Below are positions 41,024 through 50,008 of a stretch of 64,000 nt of DNA, piece after piece. Made by a program: the position numbers and the translations under genes. The first letter of the stretch is position 1. Every line of letters starts with the position of its first letter. The notes under the pieces are model-generated. The model saw only the letters and a program-made list of their open reading frames with translations, had not been told where the DNA came from and did no database searches. Where the stretch lies: the NCBI RefSeq assembly GCF_025318105.1, contig NZ_JAOANI010000015.1:248001-312000 (forward strand), given 5' to 3'. Source of the stretch: Venatoribacter pacificus. GTDB lineage: Bacteria > Pseudomonadota > Gammaproteobacteria > Pseudomonadales > Oceanobacteraceae.

Positions 41024-42526
41024 TCAGGCTATTTCGAGGCTGAAACCTGCACCTTTCTGCTGACTGACTTCGGCCGCCAGATCGCGGGCGGTCAGCGGAT
41101 GCTCGGTCAGCCATCCTTCCGGCAAGGTTAATTGCAGACGCTCACCATCGCTGCTCAGTTGCGGACAAGGCACCGGATGAGCACCCCGACTGTGATTGAG
41201 CACCACCGCCAAACGTAATAAGCGCGTGATCTGAATCATCGCTGTACGGCTGCCGGGCGTAATGTCAGAGAAATACTCCGGCAGAAATTTACGCCGGTGG
41301 CTGCGTACCATGGCCGCCAGCTTAGCCTGTCCCTGACGGGTGAACCCTAATAAATCAGCATGCTGTAATAAGTAAGCACCGTGTTTATGAAAACCACTGT
41401 GGGCAATACTCAGACCGATTTCGTGCAGCTGCGACGCCCAGTCGAGCCAGTAACCCCAGCCGTTATCCAGTTTCCAGTCTTGCTGAACCTGAGCAAACAG
41501 CGCCCGCGCCATGTCTTTAACCCGCTGTGCCTGGGCAGCGTCCACATAAAAGCGCTCCGCCATGGCTTGCACGGTACGTTCACGCACATTCTCGTGGGTC
41601 GAACGGCCGACAAGATCCCACAGCGCTCCTTCACGCAACGCACCGTCGGAATACATCATGCGTTCCAGACCAAAGGTATCGAACACCGCCTGCAAAATGG
41701 CCAAACCACCAATGAATACCTGACGCCGTTCCGGCTTCACGCCGGGCAGGCTGACATCGTCGGTGGTGGCAAACTGCAACATATGTTTGCGCAGTTTTTT
41801 TAATCCGCTGAGGGTAATGCCTTCGGCCTCCCAGCCATTTTCCACCAGAGCCTGTTCCGCCGCACGGATAGTACCGGAGGAACCCACCGCGCTGTGCCAG
41901 CCCAGCTGTTTGTAATGGGTTTCGATGTTCAGCAGTTCCTGACGCGCCGCATCAACGGCATCGTCAAAACGCGCTTCGGTTATCACGCCATCCGGGAAAA
42001 ACTGTTTCGTATAGGAAACGCAGCCCATATGCAGGCTTTCCAGCGCCTTGGGTTCAAAGCGTTCACCAATAATAAATTCGGTGCTGCCACCGCCGATATC
42101 CACCACCAAACGGCGACCAGCATCGTCGGCCAGCGTGTGTGCCACACCGAGATAAATAAGACGGGCTTCTTCGCGCCCGGCGATGACTTCAATCGGATAA
42201 CCGAGAATCTCTTCAGCGCGCTCAATAAACTGCTGACGGTTACGCGCCGCACGCAGAGCATTGGTGGCCAATACGCTGACACGCTTAGGTTCCATGCCCT
42301 GCATAAACTGCGCAAACTCGCGCAGACACTCGAGCCCGCGTTGTTGTGCTTCTTCTGACAGAATGCCACGTTCATCAAGACCTGCCGCCAGCTGAACCTT
42401 CTGACCACGACGCTCAAGGGTGCGGATTTCGCCCTGAAATTCCTGCGCAATTACCATATGAAAACTGTTGGAACCCAGGTCCACCGCAGCGATCAGATCG
42501 GTCATCGCGCCAGTGTTTTCCGTCAT
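41024..42526 (-). CDS. ppx: Exopolyphosphatase (Ppx/GppA)
   Basis: A 500-residue ASKHA-fold enzyme that releases phosphate from polyphosphate ends (or hydrolyses pppGpp). It has phosphate-1 loop IAAVDLGSNSFHMVIAQ, GREEARLIYLGV, phosphate-2 loop LVVDIGGGSTEFIIGE, and a C-terminal HD-like domain (LHEIGLSIAHSGFHKHGAYLLQHADLLGFT). Length fits Ppx. TCAGGAAAG precedes ATG 42526. It is divergent from trxA, as in pseudomonads, and complements ppk1 in this window. Confidence 0.95.
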   Translation of the reverse strand: MTENTGAMTDLIAAVDLGSNSFHMVIAQEFQGEIRTLERRGQKVQLAAGLDERGILSEEAQQRGLECLREFAQFMQGMEPKRVSVLATNALRAARNRQQFIERAEEILGYPIEVIAGREEARLIYLGVAHTLADDAGRRLVVDIGGGSTEFIIGERFEPKALESLHMGCVSYTKQFFPDGVITEARFDDAVDAARQELLNIETHYKQLGWHSAVGSSGTIRAAEQALVENGWEAEGITLSGLKKLRKHMLQFATTDDVSLPGVKPERRQVFIGGLAILQAVFDTFGLERMMYSDGALREGALWDLVGRSTHENVRERTVQAMAERFYVDAAQAQRVKDMARALFAQVQQDWKLDNGWGYWLDWASQLHEIGLSIAHSGFHKHGAYLLQHADLLGFTRQGQAKLAAMVRSHRRKFLPEYFSDITPGSRTAMIQITRLLRLAVVLNHSRGAHPVPCPQLSSDGERLQLTLPEGWLTEHPLTARDLAAEVSQQKGAGFSLEIA

Positions 42527-42688
42527 AACTACTTTCCTGAATGCTGATTCCCGATCACGGCGCATAACGCCGGATGGGCTTCCTGCTCTGCCGGACATGC
42601 ACTTTAAAAGCGCGCTTGCCGACCCCATTTAGAGAATAAGATTGAATATGCAGTCAGCAACATCCTACGTCCAGCAGAGAATCGGTAA

Positions 42689-42716
42689 TTGATTCCAGAC
42701 AAAGCCGGCGTACAAT
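42689..42716 (+). promoter_or_regulatory. Predicted sigma-70 promoter of trxA
   Basis: TTGATT (42689-42694) and TACAAT (42711-42716) are separated by 16 bp and lie about 40 bp before the trxA start codon, in the intergenic region shared with divergent ppx. Confidence 0.6.
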
Positions 42717-42753
42717 GCGGAGCTGCGAAACTTAAATTCCACAGGGGAAACAC

Positions 42754-43080
42754 ATGAGCGACAACATCCTGACCGTAACCGACGACTCCTTTGATGCCGA
42801 TGTACTGGGCTCTGACGTACCTGTACTGGTTGATTTCTGGGCTGAATGGTGTGGTCCGTGCAAAATGATTGCGCCGGTGCTGGAAGAGATTGCCGAGGAA
42901 TATGCCGGCAAACTGAAAATCGCCAAACTGAACATCGACCAGAACGAAGCCACTGCGCCTAAGTTTGGTATCCGCTCTATCCCAACCCTGATCCTGTTCA
43001 AAAACGGTCAGGCGGAAGCAACCAAGATTGGCGCCATGAGCAAATCTGAACTGGCTGCCTTTATTGAACAAGCTCTTTAA
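42754..43080 (+). CDS. trxA: Thioredoxin 1
   Basis: A 108-residue cytosolic disulfide reductase. The active site is WCGPCK (Cys33 and Cys36), with the conserved FWAEW, DQNEATAPKFGIRSIPTLILF (cis-Pro) and the C-terminal SKSELAAFIEQAL. AGGGGA lies upstream. It is followed by its own terminator and then rho, the standard gammaproteobacterial order. Confidence 0.98.
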   Translation: MSDNILTVTDDSFDADVLGSDVPVLVDFWAEWCGPCKMIAPVLEEIAEEYAGKLKIAKLNIDQNEATAPKFGIRSIPTLILFKNGQAEATKIGAMSKSELAAFIEQAL

Positions 43081-43115
43081 TAAGCCGCTGTCGACCCTGA
43101 CAACGGCTTGTTTAT

Positions 43116-43139
43116 AAAAAGGCGCTACGGCGCCTTTTT
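43116..43139 (+). terminator. Rho-independent terminator after trxA
   Basis: Stem AAAAAGGCGC/GCGCCTTTTT with a TACG loop, 35 bp after the trxA stop. Confidence 0.9.
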
Positions 43140-43170
43140 CTATAGACACCCAAAAACAATGTGTCTATAG
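43140..43170. other. Perfect 10-bp inverted repeat in the rho leader
   Basis: CTATAGACAC and GTGTCTATAG flank an 11-base A-rich spacer. The repeat directly abuts the trxA terminator and lies 89 bp before the rho start codon. It could be an operator or a leader stem-loop; no T-run follows. Confidence 0.6.
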
Positions 43171-43258
43171 TCTGTTGATGCACGGGGCTCCCCCATGCAT
43201 TCCTCTCTTGATGAATCATCAAAAAACCTTCAATAACTGCAATAAACACCAGCCCTTT

Positions 43259-44527
43259 ATGAATCTTTCTGATCTGAAACTGAAGTCCGTTCCTCAGCTC
43301 CTCGAATTAGCCAAGGAGATGAATCTTGAGAACGTCAGCCGCACCCGCAAACAGGACATTATCTTTTCCATCCTGAAACACCACGCGAAAAGCGGTGAAG
43401 ACATTTACGGTGATGGTGTACTGGAAATTCTGCAGGATGGTTTTGGCTTCCTGCGCAGCGCCAACAGCTCCTACCTTGCAGGCCCCGACGATATCTATGT
43501 ATCACCGAGTCAGATTCGTCGCTTCAACCTGCGTAAAGGTGATGAGGTTGCCGGTAAAATCCGACCACCCAAGGAAGGCGAACGCTACTTCGCGTTGCTG
43601 AAGGTTAACCAGATTAACGGCGACAAGCCGGAAAACACCAAATCCAAAGTTCTGTTCGAAAACCTTACCCCGTTATTCCCGCAAGAACGCTTTGTTCTCG
43701 AACAGGGCAATGGCTCTACCGAAGATTTATCCTCCCGCGTACTCGACCTGGTTGCCCCCATCGGCAAAGGCCAGCGTGGCCTCATCGTTGCACCGCCGAA
43801 AGCCGGTAAAACCATGTTGCTGCAGACCATCGCTCAGTCCATTACCCGTAATAATCCGGAATGCGACCTGATTGTTCTGCTGATCGACGAACGTCCGGAA
43901 GAAGTAACCGAAATGAAGCGTTCGGTACGCGGCGAAGTTGTGGCGTCCACCTTCGACGAACCACCGGCCCGTCACGTTCAGGTTGCCGAAATGGTGATCG
44001 AAAAAGCCAAGCGTCTGGTTGAACACAAGCGCGACGTGGTGATTCTGCTCGATTCCATCACCCGTCTGGCGCGTGCATACAACACCGTGGTACCCAGCTC
44101 AGGTAAGGTACTGACCGGTGGTGTTGACGCCAACGCCCTGGAAAAACCAAAGCGCTTCTTCGGTGCTGCCCGTAATGTCGAAGAAGGTGGCTCGCTGACC
44201 ATTATCGCCACGACACTGGTTGATACCGGTTCGAAAATGGACGAAGTGATCTACGAAGAATTTAAAGGTACCGGTAACCAGGAACTGCACCTCGACCGTA
44301 AAGTGGCCGAGAAGCGTATCTATCCGGCCATCAATGTCCGTCGTTCCGGCACTCGCCGTGAAGATATGATGTTTGATGAAATGTCGCTGCAGCGTCTGTG
44401 GATTCTGCGCCGCCTGCTGACCGAAATGGAAGATGTTCAGGCCATCGAATTCCTGCTCGATAAGCTGCGTCAGACGAAAACCAATGACGACTTCTTCGAC
44501 TCTATGCGTGGTGGCCCGGGTAAATAA
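43259..44527 (+). CDS. rho: Transcription termination factor Rho
   Basis: A 422-residue hexameric RNA helicase. It has the N-terminal Rho domain (MNLSDLKLKSVPQLLELAKEM), the RNA-binding OSB-fold (DGVLEILQDGFGFLRS, YVSPSQIRRFNLRKGD), Walker A (APPKAGKTMLLQ), Walker B (DVVILLDSITRLAR), Q/R-loop regions and the C-terminal DDFFDSMRG. Length matches E. coli Rho. ATG 43259 is the family start. A leader of about 120 bp with an inverted repeat separates it from trxA; rho is autoregulated in other bacteria. Confidence 0.98.
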   Translation: MNLSDLKLKSVPQLLELAKEMNLENVSRTRKQDIIFSILKHHAKSGEDIYGDGVLEILQDGFGFLRSANSSYLAGPDDIYVSPSQIRRFNLRKGDEVAGKIRPPKEGERYFALLKVNQINGDKPENTKSKVLFENLTPLFPQERFVLEQGNGSTEDLSSRVLDLVAPIGKGQRGLIVAPPKAGKTMLLQTIAQSITRNNPECDLIVLLIDERPEEVTEMKRSVRGEVVASTFDEPPARHVQVAEMVIEKAKRLVEHKRDVVILLDSITRLARAYNTVVPSSGKVLTGGVDANALEKPKRFFGAARNVEEGGSLTIIATTLVDTGSKMDEVIYEEFKGTGNQELHLDRKVAEKRIYPAINVRRSGTRREDMMFDEMSLQRLWILRRLLTEMEDVQAIEFLLDKLRQTKTNDDFFDSMRGGPGK

Positions 44528-44545
44528 CCAGGCCAACGGCATAAT

Positions 44546-44573
44546 AAAAAGCCTCCCTTGCGGAGGCTTTTTT
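44546..44573 (+). terminator. Rho-independent terminator after rho
   Basis: Stem AAAAAGCCTCC/GGAGGCTTTTT with a CTTGC loop, 19 bp after the rho stop. Confidence 0.92.
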
Positions 44574-44623
44574 GTGCGCGTAATAAAAACACTGCGCTGA
44601 ACCCGGCACTGACAGCGGGCATA

Positions 44624-44648
44624 AAAAAACCGCCCGAAGGCGGTTTTT
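44624..44648. terminator. Rho-independent terminator after rpoH
   Basis: Stem AAAAACCGCC/GGCGGTTTTT with a CGAA tetraloop, 20 bp downstream (minus strand) of the rpoH stop. Confidence 0.92.
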
Positions 44649-44668
44649 AATGCAAAGCTTAAGCAGGA

Positions 44669-45538
44669 TCAGGCTGGCAGTAACGCTCCGCCCATCGCTT
44701 CTTTCAGCTTCTTCATTGCGTTCTTTTCCAACTGGCGGATACGTTCAGCAGACACCTGATAGATAGCAGCCAGATCATGCAGGGTCGCTTTCTCATCACT
44801 CAACCAGCGTTGCTGCAGAATCGCACGGCTGCGCTCGTCGAGCTGATCCAGAGCCATGTGCAGACGATCGCTGGAATCCTGCTCAAAGTTATCGGACTCG
44901 GCCACCAGCGCCGGATCGGTGCTGTGATCTTCCAGATAATGTGCAGGCGCCTGATAGGCCGTTTCATCATCGTCATCGACACCAGCATCAAAGGCCGCAT
45001 CGTAGGCATTCAGACGACCTTCCATCTCAAACACGGTTTTGGTTTCCACACCCAGATCTTCGGCAATCGATTTTGCCTCCGCCAGGCTCAACCAGCCCAG
45101 ACGTTTTTTCTGGCTGCGCAGGTTAAAGAACAGCTTACGCTGGGCCTTGGTGGTGGCCACTTTAACAATGCGCCAGTTGCGCAGAATAAATTCGTGAATC
45201 TCGGCCTTGATCCAATGCACGGCAAAGGACACCAGGCGTACGCCGACTTCCGGATTAAAGCGTTTAACCGCTTTCATCAGGCCAACGTTACCTTCCTGAA
45301 TCAGGTCAGACTGATTCAGCCCGTAGCCGGAATAGCTGCGGGCGATGTGTACAACAAAACGCATGTGCGCCATAACCAGACGGCGCGCGGCTTCGAGATC
45401 GGCGTGATAATGAAGTTGTTCCGCCAGTTGCTTCTCTTCTTCCGGAGTGAGCACAGGAATCGCATTAACCGTGGCAATGTACGATTCCAGGTTTGCACCA
45501 GGGGACAAAGCGTTAACGGCTTGCATACCTTTGTTCAT
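44669..45538 (-). CDS. rpoH: RNA polymerase sigma-32 factor
   Basis: A 289-residue heat-shock sigma factor. Region 2 is MRFVVHIARSYSGYGLNQSDLIQEGNVGLMKAVKRFNPEVGVRLVSFAVHWIKAEIHEF; the RpoH box QRKLFFNLRSQKKRL distinguishes it from other sigma-70 members. Region 4 ends TLHDLAAIYQVSAERIRQLEKNAMKKLKEAM. It follows ftsX on the same strand with 145 bp between, the conserved ftsYEX-rpoH order, but with space for its own promoters. Confidence 0.97.
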   Translation of the reverse strand: MNKGMQAVNALSPGANLESYIATVNAIPVLTPEEEKQLAEQLHYHADLEAARRLVMAHMRFVVHIARSYSGYGLNQSDLIQEGNVGLMKAVKRFNPEVGVRLVSFAVHWIKAEIHEFILRNWRIVKVATTKAQRKLFFNLRSQKKRLGWLSLAEAKSIAEDLGVETKTVFEMEGRLNAYDAAFDAGVDDDDETAYQAPAHYLEDHSTDPALVAESDNFEQDSSDRLHMALDQLDERSRAILQQRWLSDEKATLHDLAAIYQVSAERIRQLEKNAMKKLKEAMGGALLPA

Positions 45539-45682
45539 TTAACCTTCCTCTTTATGCCTCTGTGAGGTGCTTTTTGCAGCCTCTGCGAAGTATCTTGGCG
45601 ACTGAGTTTAGCACTTGCAAAGTCTGACAGCCAATACGCCATTGAGTTCCTTTACGGAACAATACATTCAATTACAACCCGA

Positions 45683-46663
45683 TCAGGGTTCAATATGATC
45701 CAAATGCCGACTGACCGACCACCAGGCCCCTAACCAGCCTAACAGCATAGCCGCCAACAGCAGCACCATCGCCGCGGCGGCAGACAGCGGCTTCAGTTCA
45801 AAGCCTGAGCCATACAGTTCCGCCAGATCCGCCACCGGGCCGTTCAGCAGCGCCCAGCATAAAATCAGCAGCAACCAGGCCAGTAAACCACCCACCATGC
45901 CGTACCATAAACCGGTATACAGAAACGGCCGTCGAACATAAGCGTTGGTACCGCCGACCAGTTTTACCACGCGGATCTCATCCACCCGGGCGGCAATCGC
46001 CAGGCGGATGGTGTTGCCGACCACCAGCAGAATGGCCAGCGCCAATAACACGCCAAGCACGCCAATCAGGCGTTCCGCCAATGCCAGCATCGCCTGCAGC
46101 CGTTCCACCCAGGCCATATCCAGCTGCACACTATCGACCAGCTGATAGGATTTTAGTTGCTCAATCAGACGCAATAATGCGGCTTGTTCGATGCCCAGCG
46201 GTGGCTCGACCAGGATCACAGCCGGCAGCGGATTTTCTGGCAGAAAATCCAGCGCGGCCTGCAAACCACTGTTGTCGCGGAAATCATTCAGCGCAGTATC
46301 GGCATCAATAAATTCGGTATTGGCCACACTGTCGAGGGCGGCAATGCGGTCGCTGAGCTGCTGGCCCTGCTCCTCGGTCGCTTTCGGGGTGAGATACAAC
46401 GTGATGCGGCCCGACGCCTGAAAGCGGCCACTGAGCTGCTCCATATTATCCAGCGCCATCCACAATGCGCCGGGCATGGTCAGGGCGATGGCGATCACCA
46501 TCCAGGTCAGCAGACTGCTGAGGGGTTTGCTCAGCAATCGCATCAGCGTCTCGACCGCCACCAGCTGATGGTTAGCTGCCCAGGCATTCAGCCGTTTGCG
46601 TACGCCAATTTCCTGTAACGACGCTCCGGCCTGAGTTTTAACCGTATGCTTCGGCTCAGCCAT
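45683..46663 (-). CDS. ftsX: Cell-division protein FtsX
   Basis: A 326-residue inner-membrane protein with a basic cytosolic N-terminus, TM1 (LLTWMVIAIALTMPGALWMAL), a periplasmic domain that in other species recruits EnvC-type amidase activators, and three C-terminal helices (RLIGVLGVLLALAILLVVGNTIRL; LWYGMVGGLLAWLLLILCWALL; LSAAAAMVLLLAAMLLGWLGA). GGAGGT precedes ATG 46663, which overlaps the ftsE stop by 8 bases. It forms the FtsEX ABC-type complex. Confidence 0.96.
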   Translation of the reverse strand: MAEPKHTVKTQAGASLQEIGVRKRLNAWAANHQLVAVETLMRLLSKPLSSLLTWMVIAIALTMPGALWMALDNMEQLSGRFQASGRITLYLTPKATEEQGQQLSDRIAALDSVANTEFIDADTALNDFRDNSGLQAALDFLPENPLPAVILVEPPLGIEQAALLRLIEQLKSYQLVDSVQLDMAWVERLQAMLALAERLIGVLGVLLALAILLVVGNTIRLAIAARVDEIRVVKLVGGTNAYVRRPFLYTGLWYGMVGGLLAWLLLILCWALLNGPVADLAELYGSGFELKPLSAAAAMVLLLAAMLLGWLGAWWSVSRHLDHIEP

Positions 46664-47348
46664 AAATACCTCCGGCTGCCGGTACCTGGCCATCGTGCAG
46701 ATGGCCATGATCCAGGATCAGACGACGATGACCCATACGTTCAATCAGGGCGATATCGTGACTGGCGATCAGCACAGTTACCCCCACCTGCTGGAAGCGC
46801 AGAAACAGGTTCATAATCTCGGCCGACAATTCTGGGTCAAGGTTACCGGTTGGCTCATCCGCCAGCAGCAGGGCGGGTTTATTCACCACCGCACGGGCGA
46901 TACCGACCCGCTGTTGCTCACCGCCGGACAGCTCAATCGGATTGCGTTTTTCCATACCCAGTAAGCCAACCGAGTCGAGAGCAGCGCGCACGCGCCGTCC
47001 GGCTTCGGCCGGGGTATAGCCGGCAATCTGCAGAGGGAGGGCGACGTTGTCGTAGACGCTGCGGTCGAACAGCAGTTGGTGGTTCTGGAACACCACGCCG
47101 ACTTTGCGGCGCAGATAAGGAATCTGACCCGGACGCAGGCGGCCAAGATTCTGACCATCGACAAACACCTGACCACGGGAAGGCCGCTCCATCAGCATCA
47201 TCAGCTTCAGCAACGTACTTTTGCCGGCACCACTGTGCCCGGTAAGAAAGGCAAACTCGCCACGGGCCAACTCGAAGTTAATGCCGCTGAGCGCTTCTTT
47301 GCCTCCGGGGTAACGTTTACCGACCCGGTCAAACTGCACCATGGTCAT
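46656..47348 (-). CDS. ftsE: Cell-division ATP-binding protein FtsE
   Basis: A 230-residue ABC ATPase: Walker A GHSGAGKSTLLKL, Q-loop VVFQNHQLL, signature LSGGEQQRVGIARAVVNKP, Walker B LLLADEPTGNLDP and the H-loop ASHD. It works with FtsX at the divisome to couple ATP hydrolysis to peptidoglycan hydrolase activation. Overlap with ftsX indicates cotranslation. The usual close junction with ftsY is interrupted by a MITE-like element. Confidence 0.97.
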   Translation of the reverse strand: MTMVQFDRVGKRYPGGKEALSGINFELARGEFAFLTGHSGAGKSTLLKLMMLMERPSRGQVFVDGQNLGRLRPGQIPYLRRKVGVVFQNHQLLFDRSVYDNVALPLQIAGYTPAEAGRRVRAALDSVGLLGMEKRNPIELSGGEQQRVGIARAVVNKPALLLADEPTGNLDPELSAEIMNLFLRFQQVGVTVLIASHDIALIERMGHRRLILDHGHLHDGQVPAAGGIYG

Positions 47349-47368
47349 ATCCGGCTCCTGTTTTTATG

Positions 47369-47637
47369 TTAGGGCCTGTTGACACTAATTAAACAGGCCT
47401 GTTATCGGATAAAAATTCCTCAGACAAGGCGCTGAGAGTGTGGCCTAACGGGTTAAGCGAGCGAACAGCAACGCAGGATTAGGGATTTTTAGCCATACCC
47501 CTTCGGGCTGAGGCCAGTTTTCCCCATCGACTTCGTCGTTCGTCATTCATTTAGCCCGCTAATATCACTCCTCTCTCCTTGTTCTGAGAAAAACTGGCTC
47601 TCAGCAGGCCGATTCACTTAGTGTCAACAGGCCCTAA
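47369..47637. mobile_element. MITE-like element between ftsE and ftsY
   Basis: A 269-bp noncoding element bounded by perfect 20-bp inverted repeats (TTAGGGCCTGTTGACACTAA at 47369-47388 and its complement at 47618-47637). If the outer TTA/TAA is target sequence, the element has a 2-bp TA or 3-bp duplication of the type left by IS630/Tc1 or some IS5-group transposases. An inner pair (GGCCAGTTTTTC near 47512 and GAAAAACTGGCT near 47588) adds further secondary structure. It has no coding frame of note. It is inserted in the ftsY-ftsE-ftsX operon. Confidence 0.75.
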
Positions 47638-47658
47638 TGCTGGACCTGTTCGCGGCCA

Positions 47659-48927
47659 TCAGCCGTTGTCGTTCTGCTCACGCTGAAACAATGCACGGGT
47701 GAACTCTTCGGCATTAAACGGACGCAAATCATCGATACCTTCGCCCACACCGATATAACGCACCGGCAGACCAAAATGACGCGCCAGGGCAAAGATAATA
47801 CCGCCTTTGGCCGTGCCATCCAGCTTGGTCAGCGTCAGACCGGTAACACCGACCGACTGCTGGAACTGACGCGCCTGATTGATCGCGTTCTGACCGGTAC
47901 CGGCATCCAGCACCAGCATCACTTCGTGCGGGGCGCTGTCATCGAGTTTTTTCATCACCCGTACGACTTTTTCCAGTTCCTGCATCAGGTTGTCTTTGGT
48001 GTGCAGACGACCGGCGGTATCGGCGATAAGAACATCGACTTTACGGGCTTTGGCCGCTTCCAGCGCATCGTACAGCACGGAGGCTGAATCAGCGCCGGTA
48101 TGCTGGGCAATCACCGGCACATTATTGCGCTCACCCCAGACCTGCAACTGCTCGACAGCGGCGGCACGGAAGGTATCACCCGCCGCCAACATGACGCTCT
48201 TACCATCATTCTGGAATTGTTTGGCCAGCTTGCCGATGGTGGTGGTTTTACCCACGCCATTGATGCCAACCATCAGAATCACATAGGGCTTCTTGCTGCT
48301 GTCGATCACCAGCGGAGCCTGCACACCGCCCAGCGTATCCTGCAGCTCGCCGATTAAGGCGTTATAGAGCGCATCGGAGTCTTTCAGTTCTTTACGGCTG
48401 ACACGTGTGGTCAGGCGACTCATGATGTCCTGGGTCGCTTCCACACCGACGTCGGCCATAATCAGCTGGGTTTCCAGCTCTTCCAGCAGATCGTCATCAA
48501 TTTCTTTTTTGCCCAACAGCAGATTCGCCAGGCCGTCGCTCAGACCACTGCGGGTTTTGCTCAGGCCCTGACGGATACGGCTGAAGAAGCCTGGCTTTTT
48601 CGTACCCTGATTATCCAGCGGCTTGTCCTGGGTCTGGGCCTGAACAGGTGCGGCCGACAGGTTCTGCTCTGCCAGTGGAACGACGTCTTCTGCGACGGGC
48701 TGTTCAGGTTCTGGCTCTGATTCGGGCTCAGCGATGACGTCAGCCTCAGCAACGGCTTCAACGTCAACGACAGCCTCCGCAGTAACAGCGTCTGCGTTAA
48801 CCGCTCCGTCTTCAACAACGGCTTCGCCACTGTCAGGCAGGGTTTGTTCTGGGGATTCGGATTCCGCCGCCGAGGTTTCTTTGGCAGCGTCAGGGGTGTT
48901 TTTTTTGCGCTTAAAAAAATCAAACAT
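47659..48927 (-). CDS. ftsY: Signal recognition particle receptor FtsY
   Basis: A 422-residue SRP receptor. An acidic, Glu/Ala-rich N-terminal A domain (about residues 10-100, EPESEPEPEQPVAED) precedes the NG domain: G1 MVGINGVGKTTTIGKLA, DTFRAAAVEQLQVW, G3 DTAGRLHTKDNLM, G4 TKLDGTAKGG and GVGEGIDDLRPF. It docks SRP-ribosome complexes at the membrane. Start MFDFFKRKK is the membrane-targeting N-terminus. In the usual order it is cotranscribed with ftsE/ftsX; here 310 bp including the MITE-like element intervene. Confidence 0.97.
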   Translation of the reverse strand: MFDFFKRKKNTPDAAKETSAAESESPEQTLPDSGEAVVEDGAVNADAVTAEAVVDVEAVAEADVIAEPESEPEPEQPVAEDVVPLAEQNLSAAPVQAQTQDKPLDNQGTKKPGFFSRIRQGLSKTRSGLSDGLANLLLGKKEIDDDLLEELETQLIMADVGVEATQDIMSRLTTRVSRKELKDSDALYNALIGELQDTLGGVQAPLVIDSSKKPYVILMVGINGVGKTTTIGKLAKQFQNDGKSVMLAAGDTFRAAAVEQLQVWGERNNVPVIAQHTGADSASVLYDALEAAKARKVDVLIADTAGRLHTKDNLMQELEKVVRVMKKLDDSAPHEVMLVLDAGTGQNAINQARQFQQSVGVTGLTLTKLDGTAKGGIIFALARHFGLPVRYIGVGEGIDDLRPFNAEEFTRALFQREQNDNG

Positions 48928-49182
48928 CGGGGTACTCAGACATCAGGGACAATAATGGATGTTCGTCAGGCGCCGGTGTTGCAGAATGCTGCGGGGGTTT
49001 GCGAAACGGTGCAATCGGGCCAAAGCCCATCGCTTTATTTCCGCACCCGGCGTCAGGGCGCTATCCTACCATCATTCCGCCGGATGTTATCGTTGGCGGA
49101 TAAATTTCACCACGCATTCAGGGCATGTTGGCACGCCGTCATGCGTCCCGGATTACCCCGTCGAAACAGAGATGACCGTCCT

Positions 49183-50001
49183 ATGCTGCACGGATTCAGC
49201 CGTACCACTCTCAGCGTTCTGATTATTGTCTGCCTGCTGCTGATCAGCTGGATCCATCTGGGATTCAAAGATGAAGAAGAGCAACCGCTGCCCGCTCTGA
49301 CACAACCATTACTGGCTGACGCTGGCTGGCGTTACTGGCAGAGCCTGGAAGGCATCGCGGTGTATCTGCGTAGGGCGGGGGATATCAATGGCGGTCATCT
49401 GGCGCTGCGCAGCGCGAGCGCTTTATACACACTGAAACTGCCTGCAACTGACTGGCCCGACCACCTGAAACAACAATTGCCCGGCAGCCTGAAAGGAAGC
49501 CAGGCTGTGCTGCTGATTGCCGGTCCATGGGATGAACTCAGCCAGAAAACCATGGCCGCCTATGTTATTCGTACCCTGAACCTGCAGCCGTTGGAACCTG
49601 CTGGCGGGCCACTGCCGACCTGTATCGCAGAACATCTGGTGGGCGCATTGTGGCTGACTCAGGCGTTGCTACCTGCGTCAGCGCTACAACCGGCACATGC
49701 CTGGGCCGCTCTTTATAGTCTGCCAGACAGCCTCGCCCTGCTCACTCGCCCCGACGCAACCGGCCCAACCCGCAGCGCCTGGGCCGAATGGCGGCTTGAA
49801 CAGACCCGGATACTGCGCCAGAACTGGCAAAATGACCTCAGTCAGATCGACATTCAGGCCGATCTTGCCTACTATCGCCCGCCGGAAGACCTCTACCGCC
49901 AGCTGTACCATCAGCTCGGCCAGAGCCAGAAAACCGCTCCCGCTGAACTGCTGCAGTGTTTGTCAGCCGCTCAGCCGCAGCGAGAACCCAGCCAGCACTG
50001 A
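49183..50001 (+). CDS. Membrane-anchored protein of unknown function between ftsY and rsmD
   Basis: A 272-residue protein I do not recognise. One N-terminal segment (RTTLSVLIIVCLLLISWIHLGF) anchors it, and the rest is soluble and probably periplasmic: YWQSLEGIAVYLRRAGDINGGHLALRSASALYTL, GSQAVLLIAGPWDELSQKTMAAYVIRTLNL and DLAYYRPPEDLYRQLYHQLG. The last phrase resembles the AYYxLPxDY stretch near the end of M16-type peptidases, and pseudomonads carry M16 peptidase genes at this locus; no zinc motif HxxEH is present, so this is weak. A start at 49141 is also possible. It ends 7 bp before rsmD and is probably cotranscribed with it. Confidence 0.65.
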   Translation: MLHGFSRTTLSVLIIVCLLLISWIHLGFKDEEEQPLPALTQPLLADAGWRYWQSLEGIAVYLRRAGDINGGHLALRSASALYTLKLPATDWPDHLKQQLPGSLKGSQAVLLIAGPWDELSQKTMAAYVIRTLNLQPLEPAGGPLPTCIAEHLVGALWLTQALLPASALQPAHAWAALYSLPDSLALLTRPDATGPTRSAWAEWRLEQTRILRQNWQNDLSQIDIQADLAYYRPPEDLYRQLYHQLGQSQKTAPAELLQCLSAAQPQREPSQH

Positions 50002-50008
50002 AGAACTC

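Noticed and set aside
47349..47658. Degraded insertion sequence with a transposase remnant between ftsE and ftsY
   Set aside because: No frame in the element resembles a transposase; its size and ends fit a nonautonomous MITE instead.
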